A DNA stretch of 64,000 bases, taken from assembly GCA_963753285.1 (NCBI GenBank), contig CAVWBT010000001.1, forward strand, positions 496,001-560,000. Direction: 5' to 3'. Source of the stretch: JAHEDH01 sp963753285 (GTDB lineage: Bacteria > Actinomycetota > Acidimicrobiia > Spongiisociales > ZC4RG35). The translations under genes and the position numbers were made by a program. This document shows positions 23,887-32,321 of the stretch, piece after piece. Under the pieces are notes generated by a model, which saw nothing but the letters and a program-made list of their open reading frames with translations, did not search any database and was not told where the DNA came from. Positions within the stretch are counted from its first letter, which is position 1. Every line of letters begins with the position of its first letter.

Positions 23887-24879
23887 TCAGTCGAGAAGCT
23901 CCGCTGTGATCTCGATCGTGGTGATCGTTCGCACGGAGAACGGCGCCGCCGGATCGGTGCTGTTCACGTCCTGGATCGACTCGCTGACCGCCGAGATCGG
24001 CATGCCGATCGAGAGGCCCCAGACGGCGGTCCCCGTCGATGTGCCCTGCAGCTCGATCGGCCCGAGCGCAGCGACGTCCGAGTCGGGATCGAAGGCCGAC
24101 ATCGCTTCGATCTCGATCGTGAGCACGTCTCCCTGAATGTCGATGATCCGAGTGGTCACGGTCTGAACGAGCTGGATGCCCTCCACTCCGATGACCTGCT
24201 CGGCGGTCCACACCGCACCGATGCCGATCGCCTCGGTCGGAAGCGGAACGGCGATTCCTCCTAGCCCGTTGCCGAGAGCATCGCCCTGGCCCAGCGCCTC
24301 GACTCCGGCCTGGGCGATGATCGCACCGTCGGGCCGGGTCAACTGGTAGACCTCGACTCCGATCAGGGCCCCATAGGCCGCCTCGAGAGCGGACTGGCTG
24401 AGCGGATCCGAAGCGGAGACTTCTGTCGAATCGAAGACCGTCCGCGACACGAAGCCTTCGTCGGTCAGAGCGACGATCTCGATGGTCGAGTCGATCGTGG
24501 CAGTGAAGTCTGTATTCGTCGGCTCTGCCCCACCGGCCGTCTGAGTCGATTCTGAGCCGAGTGTCGTGGTCATCGCCACCACCGTGCCCACTGGAGGTGC
24601 CCAGGAGCGGACCTCCAACGGTTCTGCTCCCGCATCGACCAACTCGATGGTGGCGAACGAAGCGGGGTCGAGGTACTCGAAGTCGAGGCCTTCGATCCCC
24701 GATGGCGCATCGGGGGTTGTCGTCGTTGCGGTGGATGCTTCCGTCGTGGTCGGAAGGACGGTGGTGGGAGTCACAGTGACAGGGGAGGATTCCATCGGAG
24801 TGGATTCGCCAGTCTCCTCACTGCAGGCGACGACCACGACGAGCAGCAGCACGAGAAACAGGGCGCGACGACTCGGCAT
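23887..24879 (-). CDS. Secreted lipoprotein of unknown function
   Basis: A 330-aa protein starting MPSRRALF at 24879, with a typical signal peptide ending in a lipobox (VVVVAC, Cys about residue 19). A Thr/Pro/Ser-rich linker (about 20-60) follows, then a beta-rich domain with repeated TTxxxxxI/V strands. No Shine-Dalgarno is visible, so the mRNA may be leaderless; an ATG seven codons upstream is possible. It is divergent from the proline-racemase-family gene. No family was recognised. Confidence 0.8.
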   Translation of the reverse strand: MPSRRALFLVLLLVVVVACSEETGESTPMESSPVTVTPTTVLPTTTEASTATTTTPDAPSGIEGLDFEYLDPASFATIELVDAGAEPLEVRSWAPPVGTVVAMTTTLGSESTQTAGGAEPTNTDFTATIDSTIEIVALTDEGFVSRTVFDSTEVSASDPLSQSALEAAYGALIGVEVYQLTRPDGAIIAQAGVEALGQGDALGNGLGGIAVPLPTEAIGIGAVWTAEQVIGVEGIQLVQTVTTRIIDIQGDVLTIEIEAMSAFDPDSDVAALGPIELQGTSTGTAVWGLSIGMPISAVSESIQDVNSTDPAAPFSVRTITTIEITAELLD

Positions 24880-24941
24880 CAGCCGAGCGTACCGACCCAC
24901 GTCGGCGCTCTCGGGGATACGCTCGCCTGCGAGGAGGCGTC

Positions 24942-25976
24942 ATGCGTTCGAAGGTCAACATCTCAATCGTGGGCTGTCATGCCGAAGGCGAGGTCGGTGA
25001 TGTGATCGTTGGCGGCGTGGCTCCCCCGCCCGGGGACACGATCTGGGAGCAGTCACGCTGGATCGCATCCGACGGCCGCCTCCGCGATCTCGTGCTCAAC
25101 GAGCCGAGGGGCGGTGTGTTCCGCCACGTCAACCTCCTGGTGCCTCCCAAGCACCCGGATGCCCACATGGGATTCATCATCATGGAGCCGGTCCACACGC
25201 CTCCGATGTCCGGGTCGAACTCGATCTGTGTTGCCACGGTGCTGCTGGACACCGGCATCGTCGAGATGGTCGAGCCGGTCACTCGACTCACGCTCGAAGC
25301 GCCGGGCGGGCTGGTCGAGGTCGCGGCCGAGTGTCGGGATGGCAAGGCCGAACGGATCACCATCACGAATGTCGCCTCGTTCGCACAGCACCTCGACCAT
25401 CCATTGGAGGTTCCAGGGATCGGGACCCTTCGGGTCGACACCGCATACGGAGGTGACAGCTTCGTCATGGTCGACGCGGCCGATGTCGGTCTGGAGATCG
25501 CTCCCGAGCGGGCAGGGGAGATCGCCCGGCTCGGTATCGAGATCGTCCGATCGGCGAACGAGCAGATCGGGTTCTCCCATCCGACCAACGCCGACTGGAC
25601 CCACATCTCGTTCTGTCAGTTCGCAGGGCCGCTGACGATCGATCCCGATACCGGCGAGCGCACCATGACGAATGCCGTGACCATCGATCCCGGCAAGATC
25701 GATCGCTCTCCCACGGGGACGGGCCTCTCGGCACGCATGGCCGTGCTGAGAGCACGAGGACTGATGAGTGTCGGCGACCGTATGACGATGCGATCGATCA
25801 TCGATTCCCGCTTCGACGGGCAGATCCTGACGGACACCGATGTCGACGGCACCCCGGCGATCGTGCCGACGATCAGCGGCCGTGCCTGGATCACCGAGAC
25901 CAAACAGATCCTGGTCGACCCCGACGATCCTTGGCCGGGCGGCTACCGAGTCGGCGACACCTGGCCGATGCCCTAA
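24942..25976 (+). CDS. Proline racemase superfamily enzyme with Ser/Thr active-site pair
   Basis: A 344-aa enzyme of the proline racemase/hydroxyproline epimerase/trans-3-hydroxyproline dehydratase superfamily. The two catalytic positions, Cys/Cys in proline racemase and Cys/Thr in 3-hydroxyproline dehydratase, are Ser90 (PPMSGSNS) and Thr259 (DRSPTGTG). The scaffold is otherwise typical (GCHAEGEVGDVI, FIIMEP, TISGRAWIT). A non-racemase activity on a proline-like compound is possible, but the substrate cannot be assigned. It converges on the Crp/Fnr gene, the two stop codons overlapping in CTAA. Confidence 0.9.
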   Translation: MRSKVNISIVGCHAEGEVGDVIVGGVAPPPGDTIWEQSRWIASDGRLRDLVLNEPRGGVFRHVNLLVPPKHPDAHMGFIIMEPVHTPPMSGSNSICVATVLLDTGIVEMVEPVTRLTLEAPGGLVEVAAECRDGKAERITITNVASFAQHLDHPLEVPGIGTLRVDTAYGGDSFVMVDAADVGLEIAPERAGEIARLGIEIVRSANEQIGFSHPTNADWTHISFCQFAGPLTIDPDTGERTMTNAVTIDPGKIDRSPTGTGLSARMAVLRARGLMSVGDRMTMRSIIDSRFDGQILTDTDVDGTPAIVPTISGRAWITETKQILVDPDDPWPGGYRVGDTWPMP

Positions 25977-26659
25977 CTGCGGTCCTCGGCGGCGACCCGG
26001 GCGATCGCCTCGCGGTCGAGCACCGTGATCCGCCGATATCCGGTCTCGACGGCACCGAGTTCCTTCAGGGTGGCCAGTGACTCGTTGACGGTCTGACGGC
26101 TGGCGCCGAGCAGGGTGGCGATGGCCGCCTGCGACAACTCGACATCGGGCTTCGACTTCGACTCTTCGTGCAGCAGGTCTGCCACCTGGGCGAGCACCGT
26201 CTTGTGCATCAGATGGATGACACGCCGCTGGGTGACTTCGAGCTGGCGGAGGCCGGCCACGAGCCAGCGCAGGCAGAGGGCCGGATGCTTGGCGAGCTCC
26301 GGCAGCAGTCGATCGCGATCGAACCTGAACGCCCGCACCCGACCGACGGCCTGGGCAGAGGAGATGTATTCGCCGCCACCGAACATGGCGATGTCACCGA
26401 GCACGGAGCCGGGCCCGACCCGACTCACCACGCGCTTCTTGTCGAAGGCGGTCCGGTAGATGTCGATCTCTCCGGCTTCGACCAGGAAGACGGCGTTCGC
26501 CTCCTGCCCTTCCTTGAACAGGTGGGTACCCGGGTACTTCGAGATCACCTCGGATGCGTCGTCGAGCAGCCTGAGATCGTCGGAGGTGAGCGGCAGGTAG
26601 TCGGGCCGGCCGAACGACCTGGCGATCCAGGCGAGGTGCTGCTGATCGGCTGTCTGCAT
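25973..26659 (-). CDS. Crp/Fnr-family transcriptional regulator
   Basis: A 228-aa regulator starting MQTADQQHLAWIAR at 26659. The cyclic-nucleotide-binding-like barrel spans about residues 25-140 (LFKEGQEANAVFLVEAGEIDIY, VGPGSVLGDIAMFG). The C-terminal winged helix has LSQAAIATLLGASRQTVNESLATL. No Fnr-type cysteine cluster is present, so it is not an oxygen-sensing Fe-S protein. The effector is unknown. Convergent with the proline-racemase-family gene. Confidence 0.92.
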   Translation of the reverse strand: MQTADQQHLAWIARSFGRPDYLPLTSDDLRLLDDASEVISKYPGTHLFKEGQEANAVFLVEAGEIDIYRTAFDKKRVVSRVGPGSVLGDIAMFGGGEYISSAQAVGRVRAFRFDRDRLLPELAKHPALCLRWLVAGLRQLEVTQRRVIHLMHKTVLAQVADLLHEESKSKPDVELSQAAIATLLGASRQTVNESLATLKELGAVETGYRRITVLDREAIARVAAEDRS

Positions 26660-26799
26660 GTCGCTTCCAACAGTCACCCAACCGACATTGTTCCAGTATT
26701 GATGCTGGCCGCGACGCCAGGTCGGCCAGGGCTGCCCCGCCTCGACCCCCGTGTGCGGCACAGCTCGACCAGCTGAATGGGCTGCGCCTCGCCTCAGCC

Positions 26800-26860
26800 G
26801 TTGTCGGTTGTTGTCGGCCGTCGGTTCTGGGGTGTCGGCTTTCAAGGTTCAGGTTCAGGT
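26800..26860. repeat. Degenerate heptad array (GTTGTCG, then GGTTCAG type)
   Basis: GTTGTCG at 26800 and 26810, then GCCGTCG, GTTCTGG, GGTGTCG, GCTTTCA, AGGTTCA, GGTTCAG in 7-base steps. Related to the array at 20919. Confidence 0.55.
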
Positions 26861-26877
26861 TTCGGGCCTCAACAGAG

Positions 26878-26910
26878 CATCTGTCATCTGTCATCTGTCA
26901 TCTGTCATCT
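26878..26910. repeat. Heptad tandem repeat, CATCTGT x4.7
   Basis: Four perfect copies of CATCTGT followed by CATCT. The unit is the same as in the inverted arrays near tuf (7496-7518), 19 kb away. Confidence 0.95.
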
Positions 26911-26980
26911 CGCTCTCACCTCTGCATTCCACCAGTCGGGCACGGAAAGGCCGAGGGTGCTCGTGGCCGACAGTGAACTG

Positions 26981-27400
26981 TCAGTCAGCTGCCTCGGCAG
27001 CCGCTTTGAGACCGTCGGCGAACTGTTCGAACGACTCGGTCATGTCCGGGATGGTCTTGGTGATGAGCGGAGCAAGCAAGCCGGTGTACTCCTCTGTCAT
27101 GGAGAACACGGTCGAGGTCCCGTTCTCGACCAACTCATAGCTGCGGTCGCCTCGGAACAGACCGAGTGGCATGCCATCGGACCACACCATGCGATTCGGA
27201 GCCTCCATCTCGGTGACCTTCAACTTGAAGGACCGCTTCGGGTTGACGATCGACACGAGCGCGATCGTACTTCCGAGCTCGATCTGGCCTTCGATGCTGA
27301 TGACTGCCGGGTTCCAGTCGTCGTAGGTGGTTGACTCGGTCAGCAGTGCCCAGACCCTGTCGATCGGCGCTGAGATGCTCCGCGAGACGTGATAGCGCAT
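26981..27400 (-). CDS. SRPBCC (START-like) domain protein
   Basis: A 139-aa protein starting MRYHVSRSISAPIDRVWALL, the classic first strand and helix of the polyketide cyclase/dehydrase-like START fold. It continues with TTYDDWNPAVISIEG and ends in a long C-terminal helix. It probably binds a hydrophobic ligand. The ATG overlaps the stop of the upstream gene (TGATG), so both form one operon, under the divergent YafY-type regulator. Confidence 0.88.
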   Translation of the reverse strand: MRYHVSRSISAPIDRVWALLTESTTYDDWNPAVISIEGQIELGSTIALVSIVNPKRSFKLKVTEMEAPNRMVWSDGMPLGLFRGDRSYELVENGTSTVFSMTEEYTGLLAPLITKTIPDMTESFEQFADGLKAAAEAAD

Positions 27401-27813
27401 CAGATCGCTCGCATTCGGTTGTTGCGGGCGTTGTGCTCGACCTCGGCGAGACCGAGTATCTCCATCACGGGGGGCACGTAGTTGCCGAAGCGGCCTCTCA
27501 GTCCCTTCTTCAAGCCGTACCAGCCGCCGACCGGGTTGTCTGCCGATCGCGCCCACGCCTCGACCGTTCCAGGCTTGGCCTCCTTCTGCTCGTCGGCATT
27601 CCCGAGCGGCATCCAGTCTCCGTGCTCGACGAGCATTGCGTGCAGTTCGTCGAGGCAGCTGAGGTGATAGCGCAGCTCAGTGGACCCCACCTGGACGACC
27701 AGCGCCGGTGGATCCGACTCCTCATCCCGGAACGCTTCGAACTCCGATCTGCCCGGTGGAGTGGTCAGCAGCCACGGGTCGTCTCTGGTGCCGGCGCCTT
27801 CGACATGTGCCAT
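27400..27813 (-). CDS. Conserved actinobacterial small protein (DUF6855-like)
   Basis: A 137-aa soluble protein. GTRDDPWLLTTPPGRSEFEA, ALVVQVGSTELRYHLSCLDELHAML, HGDWMPLGNADEQK and GWYGLKKGLRGRFGNYVPP form a highly conserved pattern of a small family found in many bacteria. Function unknown. Co-transcribed with the SRPBCC gene and divergent from the YafY-type regulator; its start is 40 bases from the operator-like palindrome. Confidence 0.75.
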   Translation of the reverse strand: MAHVEGAGTRDDPWLLTTPPGRSEFEAFRDEESDPPALVVQVGSTELRYHLSCLDELHAMLVEHGDWMPLGNADEQKEAKPGTVEAWARSADNPVGGWYGLKKGLRGRFGNYVPPVMEILGLAEVEHNARNNRMRAI

Positions 27814-27852
27814 TCGTTCCTCCTCTCGTTGCCGACCAACCTATCCACGCAT

Positions 27853-27873
27853 ATATGACATCATTTGTCATAT
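27853..27873. promoter_or_regulatory. Operator-like palindrome ATATGACA-TCATT-TGTCATAT
   Basis: A perfect 8-bp inverted repeat with a 5-base spacer in the 88-base divergent region between the small-protein/SRPBCC operon and the YafY-type regulator gene. The position suits autoregulation and control of both directions by that regulator (inference). Confidence 0.7.
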
Positions 27874-27901
27874 TCACGAGGAGTCGGCAGGATCGCTCCT
27901 G

Positions 27902-28417
27902 ATGCGCGCGGAACGATTGGTCACGACACTCCTCATTCTCGAGCGGCGGGGTCGGGTGACGGCGTCGGCGCTGGCTGAGGAACTGGAGGTGAGCGAGCGG
28001 ACTGTCCTTCGCGACATGGAATCGCTGCAGGCCGCCGGTGTCCCGATCTACTCCACTCGGGGATCTGGCGGCGGCTTCCAACTCGTCGACGGGTACATCT
28101 CCGGGTTGGCCGACCCTGACACGTGGCGTCCATCGAAGAACCGACCCGGCTCACCGAGGCGGGCACGCGTGAGAGTCTCCGTCGATGCAGCGCGCCGAGC
28201 AGCGTTGCTCGGCCGACCGCCTTCGCTGCGGATTCGAAGAGCCGAACCACCAGACGGGGCCGGCCGGGTGGCGGCGACATTTCGATTGGAGTCGATGGAG
28301 AGCGCCATCGCCGACGTGATGGCACTCGGCGCCGAGATAGAGGTTCTCGAACCAGAACCGCTCAGATCAGCTGTTGCCGAGCGGGCACGGAGCATCGCTG
28401 AGCTCTATCGGTCCTAG
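27902..28417 (+). CDS. YafY-type (HTH_11/WYL-like) transcriptional regulator
   Basis: A 171-aa regulator. The N-terminus, RAERLVTTLLILERRGRVTA then SALAEELEVSERTVLRDMESLQAAGVPI, is an HTH_11 winged helix, with the usual GGGFQL wing. The C-terminal part, ATFRLESMESAIADVMALGAEIEVLEP, matches the ligand-binding/oligomerisation end of short YafY regulators. The protein is shorter than the 220-320 aa usual for the family, so part of the middle domain may be missing. Confidence 0.85.
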   Translation: MRAERLVTTLLILERRGRVTASALAEELEVSERTVLRDMESLQAAGVPIYSTRGSGGGFQLVDGYISGLADPDTWRPSKNRPGSPRRARVRVSVDAARRAALLGRPPSLRIRRAEPPDGAGRVAATFRLESMESAIADVMALGAEIEVLEPEPLRSAVAERARSIAELYRS

Positions 28418-28456
28418 CGACCGAGACTCATCCGAGACTCATGTTGGTGTGCCACC

Positions 28457-29146
28457 ATGGCGGCCATGGACAAGTCGAAGGTGCTCGTGGTCGAGGATGA
28501 CCAGCCGATCAGGGCGTCGATTCGCCGTGCGCTGGCCTACGAGGGCTATGCGGTGACCGAGGCAGCGGACGGCGAGAAGGCGCTGGACATCGTCCGGATG
28601 AGCCCGCCCGATCTGATCCTGCTCGATCTGAACCTTCCGGGGATCGACGGGATCGAGGTATGCAAGCGGATCCGGGAGGCAGGGGACGCCATGCCGATCA
28701 TCATGATCACCGCCCGGGACGCCGTCTCGGATCGGGTCGTCGGCCTCGACTCGGGGGCCGATGACTACCTGGTGAAACCCTTCGATCTCGCGGAGCTCAC
28801 GGCGCGGGTTCGGGCAGCGCTGCGAAGGCATGAGCCCGGTCCGGAGCGACTCGTGGTCGGCGACCTGGTGGTCGAGGTCGAGTCGATGCGAACCTCGATC
28901 TCGGGCCGGACCGTGGACCTCACCGCCCTCGAGTTCCGCCTCCTCGAGTACCTCGCTCGCAACGCCTCCATCGTGTTGAGCAGGGACCGGATCCTGTCGG
29001 CGGTGTGGGGTCTCGACACCGAGACGAGCTCCAACATCGTCGACGTCTACATCGGATACCTCCGGACCAAACTCGAAGCCGACGGAGAGCTCCGCCTGAT
29101 CCACACCATTCGGGGAGCCGGATACGTGTTGAGAACCGAGCCGTGA
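28457..29146 (+). CDS. OmpR-family response regulator
   Basis: A 229-aa regulator. The receiver domain (about 5-120) has the acidic pair VEDD, the phospho-acceptor in LILLDLNLPG and Lys in YLVKPFDLAEL. The C-terminal winged helix (about 130-225) has VDLTALEFRLLEYLARN and SSNIVDVYIGYLRTKL. It resembles MprA/TcrA-type regulators. Its TGA overlaps the GTG of the downstream kinase (GTGA), making a coupled two-component pair. An ATG three codons in is an alternative start. Confidence 0.95.
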   Translation: MAAMDKSKVLVVEDDQPIRASIRRALAYEGYAVTEAADGEKALDIVRMSPPDLILLDLNLPGIDGIEVCKRIREAGDAMPIIMITARDAVSDRVVGLDSGADDYLVKPFDLAELTARVRAALRRHEPGPERLVVGDLVVEVESMRTSISGRTVDLTALEFRLLEYLARNASIVLSRDRILSAVWGLDTETSSNIVDVYIGYLRTKLEADGELRLIHTIRGAGYVLRTEP

Positions 29147-30480
29147 GCTTCCGCCGCCGCCTCACGCTGTATGGCACGGCGATCGCCGGGGTCACGATGT
29201 TGATTCTCTGGGTGCTCTTGCTGGTGCTGACCAACCTCGGGGCCCGGGGCGATCAGCGAGCCGAACTCGAGGCCGCAAGCCTCGCCGCTTCGGAGGGCGA
29301 CGTGGGGCAACGAACGGAAGTGGATCTCGCCGAGAGCACCGACGTCGTCGCTGCGATCGTCGTCGAGAACGGCACACTCGATGCCCCATGGATCACGGTC
29401 GGCTCGACGCCCATCACGATTCCACCGGATCGCCTCGCCCCGTCGGGTGATGCCGCACCACGAACGGACTACTTCACATTCGAGGTCGATGGGACCGAGA
29501 TCGCCGCATCACTCCGAACGAGCCTGGACTCCGTCGACGTCGTCGCCATGCAGTCGCTCGCCGTGGTCGAGCAGGCCGTCGCCGAGTTCGTGCCGGTCCT
29601 CGTGATCGCTTCTTTGGTGATCCTGATCGTGGCCTACCGCGCCAGCTCGGTGGTGGCGCGCCGCGCGATCACCCCCCTCGAGCAGATCGCGACGTACAGC
29701 ACCGAAGTCACCGAGACCGGTGACACGTCGCGCCGGCTGGAAGTTGGGCGTCGCGGCCGGGAGATCGACGACGTCGTCGCCAGTTTCAACACAATGGTCA
29801 CCCAGTTGGGGCGTTCCCGGGATCGAACGGCAGCGGCGCTCGAGTCACAACGCCGATTCGTTGCGGATGCGTCCCATGAGCTCCGGACTCCCCTCACGAC
29901 GATCCGGACCAACGCCGCCTTCCTCCGGGACCATCCGGACGCGGCCGGGGCCGATCGGGATGAAGCGCTCGCAGACATCATCTCCGAGAGCGAACGGATG
30001 TCGCTGCTCACCGGCGAGCTTCTCGACTTGGCCCGTGCCGACGCCGACGTCCTGACACTCCACCTCGAAGACTTCGATATCGGCGGTGTTGCCGAACGGA
30101 TCGCCCGCCAGGCCACGACACCCGATCGGTCCGTGCGAGCCGGCGGATCGGCGCAGGTCCGGGCCGACCGGGAGCTCTTCACCCGGCTGTTGTGGATCCT
30201 CGTGGACAACGCCCTGGTGCACGGGCAAGGCACGGTCGCGATCGAATCCGATTCGACGGCGGCGTCGGCGATCGTCACCGTGAGTGACGAGGGCCCCGGC
30301 ATTCCGGCTACGGACCGCCACGTGGTGTTCGAGCGATTCCACCGCGTCGAAGGCACGGCGGGACGCGGGTCGGGGCTCGGGCTCGCGCTCGCCAAGGAGA
30401 TCGTGACGGCGCATGGGGGAACCATCTCGATCGACGACTCCAACGGCGCAGTCGTGCTGGTGCGGATCCCGACCGGCTGA
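29143..30480 (+). CDS. Sensor histidine kinase
   Basis: A 445-aa membrane kinase starting at GTG 29143. A transmembrane helix at about 8-30 and a second near 145-165 flank an extracytoplasmic domain of about 110 residues. A HAMP linker follows (RAITPLEQIATYSTEVTETG), then the HisKA site (FVADASHELRTPLTTIRTN, the phosphorylated His in SHELRTP) and an ATPase domain with an N box in LVDNALVHG and a G box in DEGPGIP and GSGLGLALAKEIV. It pairs with the preceding response regulator. Confidence 0.95.
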   Translation: MSFRRRLTLYGTAIAGVTMLILWVLLLVLTNLGARGDQRAELEAASLAASEGDVGQRTEVDLAESTDVVAAIVVENGTLDAPWITVGSTPITIPPDRLAPSGDAAPRTDYFTFEVDGTEIAASLRTSLDSVDVVAMQSLAVVEQAVAEFVPVLVIASLVILIVAYRASSVVARRAITPLEQIATYSTEVTETGDTSRRLEVGRRGREIDDVVASFNTMVTQLGRSRDRTAAALESQRRFVADASHELRTPLTTIRTNAAFLRDHPDAAGADRDEALADIISESERMSLLTGELLDLARADADVLTLHLEDFDIGGVAERIARQATTPDRSVRAGGSAQVRADRELFTRLLWILVDNALVHGQGTVAIESDSTAASAIVTVSDEGPGIPATDRHVVFERFHRVEGTAGRGSGLGLALAKEIVTAHGGTISIDDSNGAVVLVRIPTG

Positions 30481-30543
30481 GGTCTCATCGAAGTCTCATT
30501 CGGGCCTCGTCATCACCTCATCGCGCATTGCGATGGTGTGCCC

Positions 30544-30933
30544 ATGACCAGATATCGAGAACTCGTCAGACCGGTGCTGTTGCTCCAGACCGGCATCCTC
30601 TCACTCAGCACGCTCGAGGCGACGGTCGTGGCCGCGGTGGGCATCGGCTCACCCGTGCCGGTGCTGCTCACCGCTGCGGCAACGGTCTTCGTCGGCACGG
30701 CTGCACGAACCGGAGGACTGAGCCAGTCGCTGCGCTGGACCGAACGGCTGATCGTGGCGACATTCATCGTCGACACGGCGATCGCCCTCTTCACCTCGGG
30801 CGCCGCACTCGAGCCGATGGTGTGGATCTCGCGCTTCATCCTCCCGGTGTTCGTGCTGCGTGTCGTTCGAGCGGAGCGAAAGGCCGATCAGGCACGCTCC
30901 GACACGTTGGAGCCAGTGGCGGTCCCGGCGTGA
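30544..30933 (+). CDS. Small membrane protein
   Basis: A 129-aa protein with three or four hydrophobic segments (about 10-32, 35-58, 65-85, 90-110) and a charged C-terminus. No family was recognised. Its TGA overlaps the ATG of the next gene (TGATG). It sits between a two-component system and an ABC transporter on the same strand. Confidence 0.75.
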   Translation: MTRYRELVRPVLLLQTGILSLSTLEATVVAAVGIGSPVPVLLTAAATVFVGTAARTGGLSQSLRWTERLIVATFIVDTAIALFTSGAALEPMVWISRFILPVFVLRVVRAERKADQARSDTLEPVAVPA

Positions 30934-32037
30934 TGCAGGTCGAACGCAGAGGCATAGAGGACTACGTCATCAGCCCGATGTACACGGTCAATGACGAGCA
31001 CGGGCTCGGCCTCTTGGTTGCACTGGTCTCACTCGCAGTCGGCTGGTACCTGCTGCGTCATCGATCGATCGGCACGCGGGCCTCGATCAGCCTGCTCGCT
31101 GCGACCGGGGCAGGTCATCTCGGGCTCGCGCTCGGGCACGAGCCCGAGTTCAGAACCGGCGCATTCGTGGCGTTCGGCATGTGGGCGCTGTACGCGGCGA
31201 GGCGCTGGGCGACCAGCGGGGTCCGTGTGCGGGGCACCGTTGCCGGGCTCGCTCTGTCGGTGCTGGCCTATGTCGGGGTGCTGCTGTCTGGCGAGGCTCC
31301 CGATCAGGCCGGGCTCATCATGAAGGTCCTGGAGATCGGGGCGCTCGGGCTGATCCTGGGCCAGGCGGCCGAGACCAGGACCGCTCGACTACGGCAATCG
31401 GCGACCGTCGTGTCGATGATCATCGTGCTCGGGGTCACCGGGTGGATCGGAGCCTTCGCTGGGCGGCGGCCACACCCACGAGCTGGGCGAGACGCCTGGG
31501 CCGGGGCTGGCCCTGCCGAGGCTGGAGCCGACGCCACCGAGCGCCGCGGACCGGGCGGCCGCCGACCGGCTGTTCCGAGAGACGCTTGCGAACATCTCGA
31601 GATTCGAAGACGTGAACGTGGCGGCAGCCGAAGGCTACGACGTCGATTCGATGGGCAGGCTGGGAGGCCACGCCGACAATCCGGCATACAAGGACGACGG
31701 GAGGATCCTGGACCCGACCCGACCCGAGACGCTGGTGTATCACCCGGGACCGGACGGTCCGGTGCTGTTGGGCGCGATGTATCAGACGGACGAATCGGGA
31801 GAGCCCGGGCCGATGGTGGGTGGGTCGCTGACCGTCTGGCACGGGCACGATCACGTGTGTTTCGGGTTGCTGCCGCCCGGGCTCGGGTCACTCGGGTCGC
31901 CGATGGGAACCTGCCCGCTCGGGACCGTCACCGTGGCGTTGACGAACGAGATGATCCACGTGTGGACGGTCGAGGGCGCACCGAGCCGATTCGGAGATCT
32001 CGACGAGGAGTGGCTGGAGGAGAACGTCGGCTCCTGA
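30933..32037 (+). CDS. Membrane protein with C-terminal soluble domain, frameshifted
   Basis: About 367 codons in two frames. The N-terminal part has five or six membrane segments (LGLLVALVSLAVGWYLL, ISLLAATGAGHLGLAL, GTVAGLALSVLAYVGVLL, ATVVSMIIVLGVTGWIGAFA). Near 31466 a one-base shift is needed; the second frame continues GHTHELGETPGPGLALPRLEP and contains NVAAAEGYDVDSMGRLGGHADNP, SLTVWHGHDHVCFGL and MIHVWTVEG. Several histidines and a cysteine could bind metal (inference). The family was not recognised. Confidence 0.7.
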
Positions 32038-32123
32038 CCAACGTCCGGACCATCGGATGCAATGGTCTCTGCCCGGACGCGTGACTCGGTTCGTATGATC
32101 GTCTGAACTCGTAGGAGATCGAT

Positions 32124-32321
32124 ATGGACATCCCGTGGGCAGCGCTGGCGCCGATCATCGTGGCCGCCCTGGCATTCGTCGGCTACTGCTGGTTCGACAT
32201 CTCGCGGAATGAGGTGCGCTATCTGCCGAAGTGGGCTTGGGCGCTGATCTGTCTGCTCTCGGTCCCGATGGGCGGCATCGTCTATCTCTTCGTTGGGCGC
32301 GGCCCCGGGGGATCGGCGTGA
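32124..32321 (+). CDS. Small membrane protein with PLD-nuclease N-terminal (PLDc_N) domain
   Basis: A 65-aa protein with two membrane helices and the pattern YCWFDISRNEVRYLPKWAWALICL...GGIVYLFVGR, typical of PLDc_N domains found in small envelope proteins. Its TGA overlaps the GTG of the ABC ATPase gene. Such proteins commonly precede two-gene ABC exporters. Confidence 0.85.
   Translation: MDIPWAALAPIIVAALAFVGYCWFDISRNEVRYLPKWAWALICLLSVPMGGIVYLFVGRGPGGSA

Larger units (their letters stand above)
26660..26980. other. Non-coding interval with two heptad-type arrays
   Basis: About 320 bases between the start of the Crp/Fnr gene and the stop of the SRPBCC gene. A degenerate period-7 array runs from 26800 to about 26860 and a perfect one from 26878 to 26910. 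No gene is visible; the Crp/Fnr promoter should lie near 26670-26710. Confidence 0.7.
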
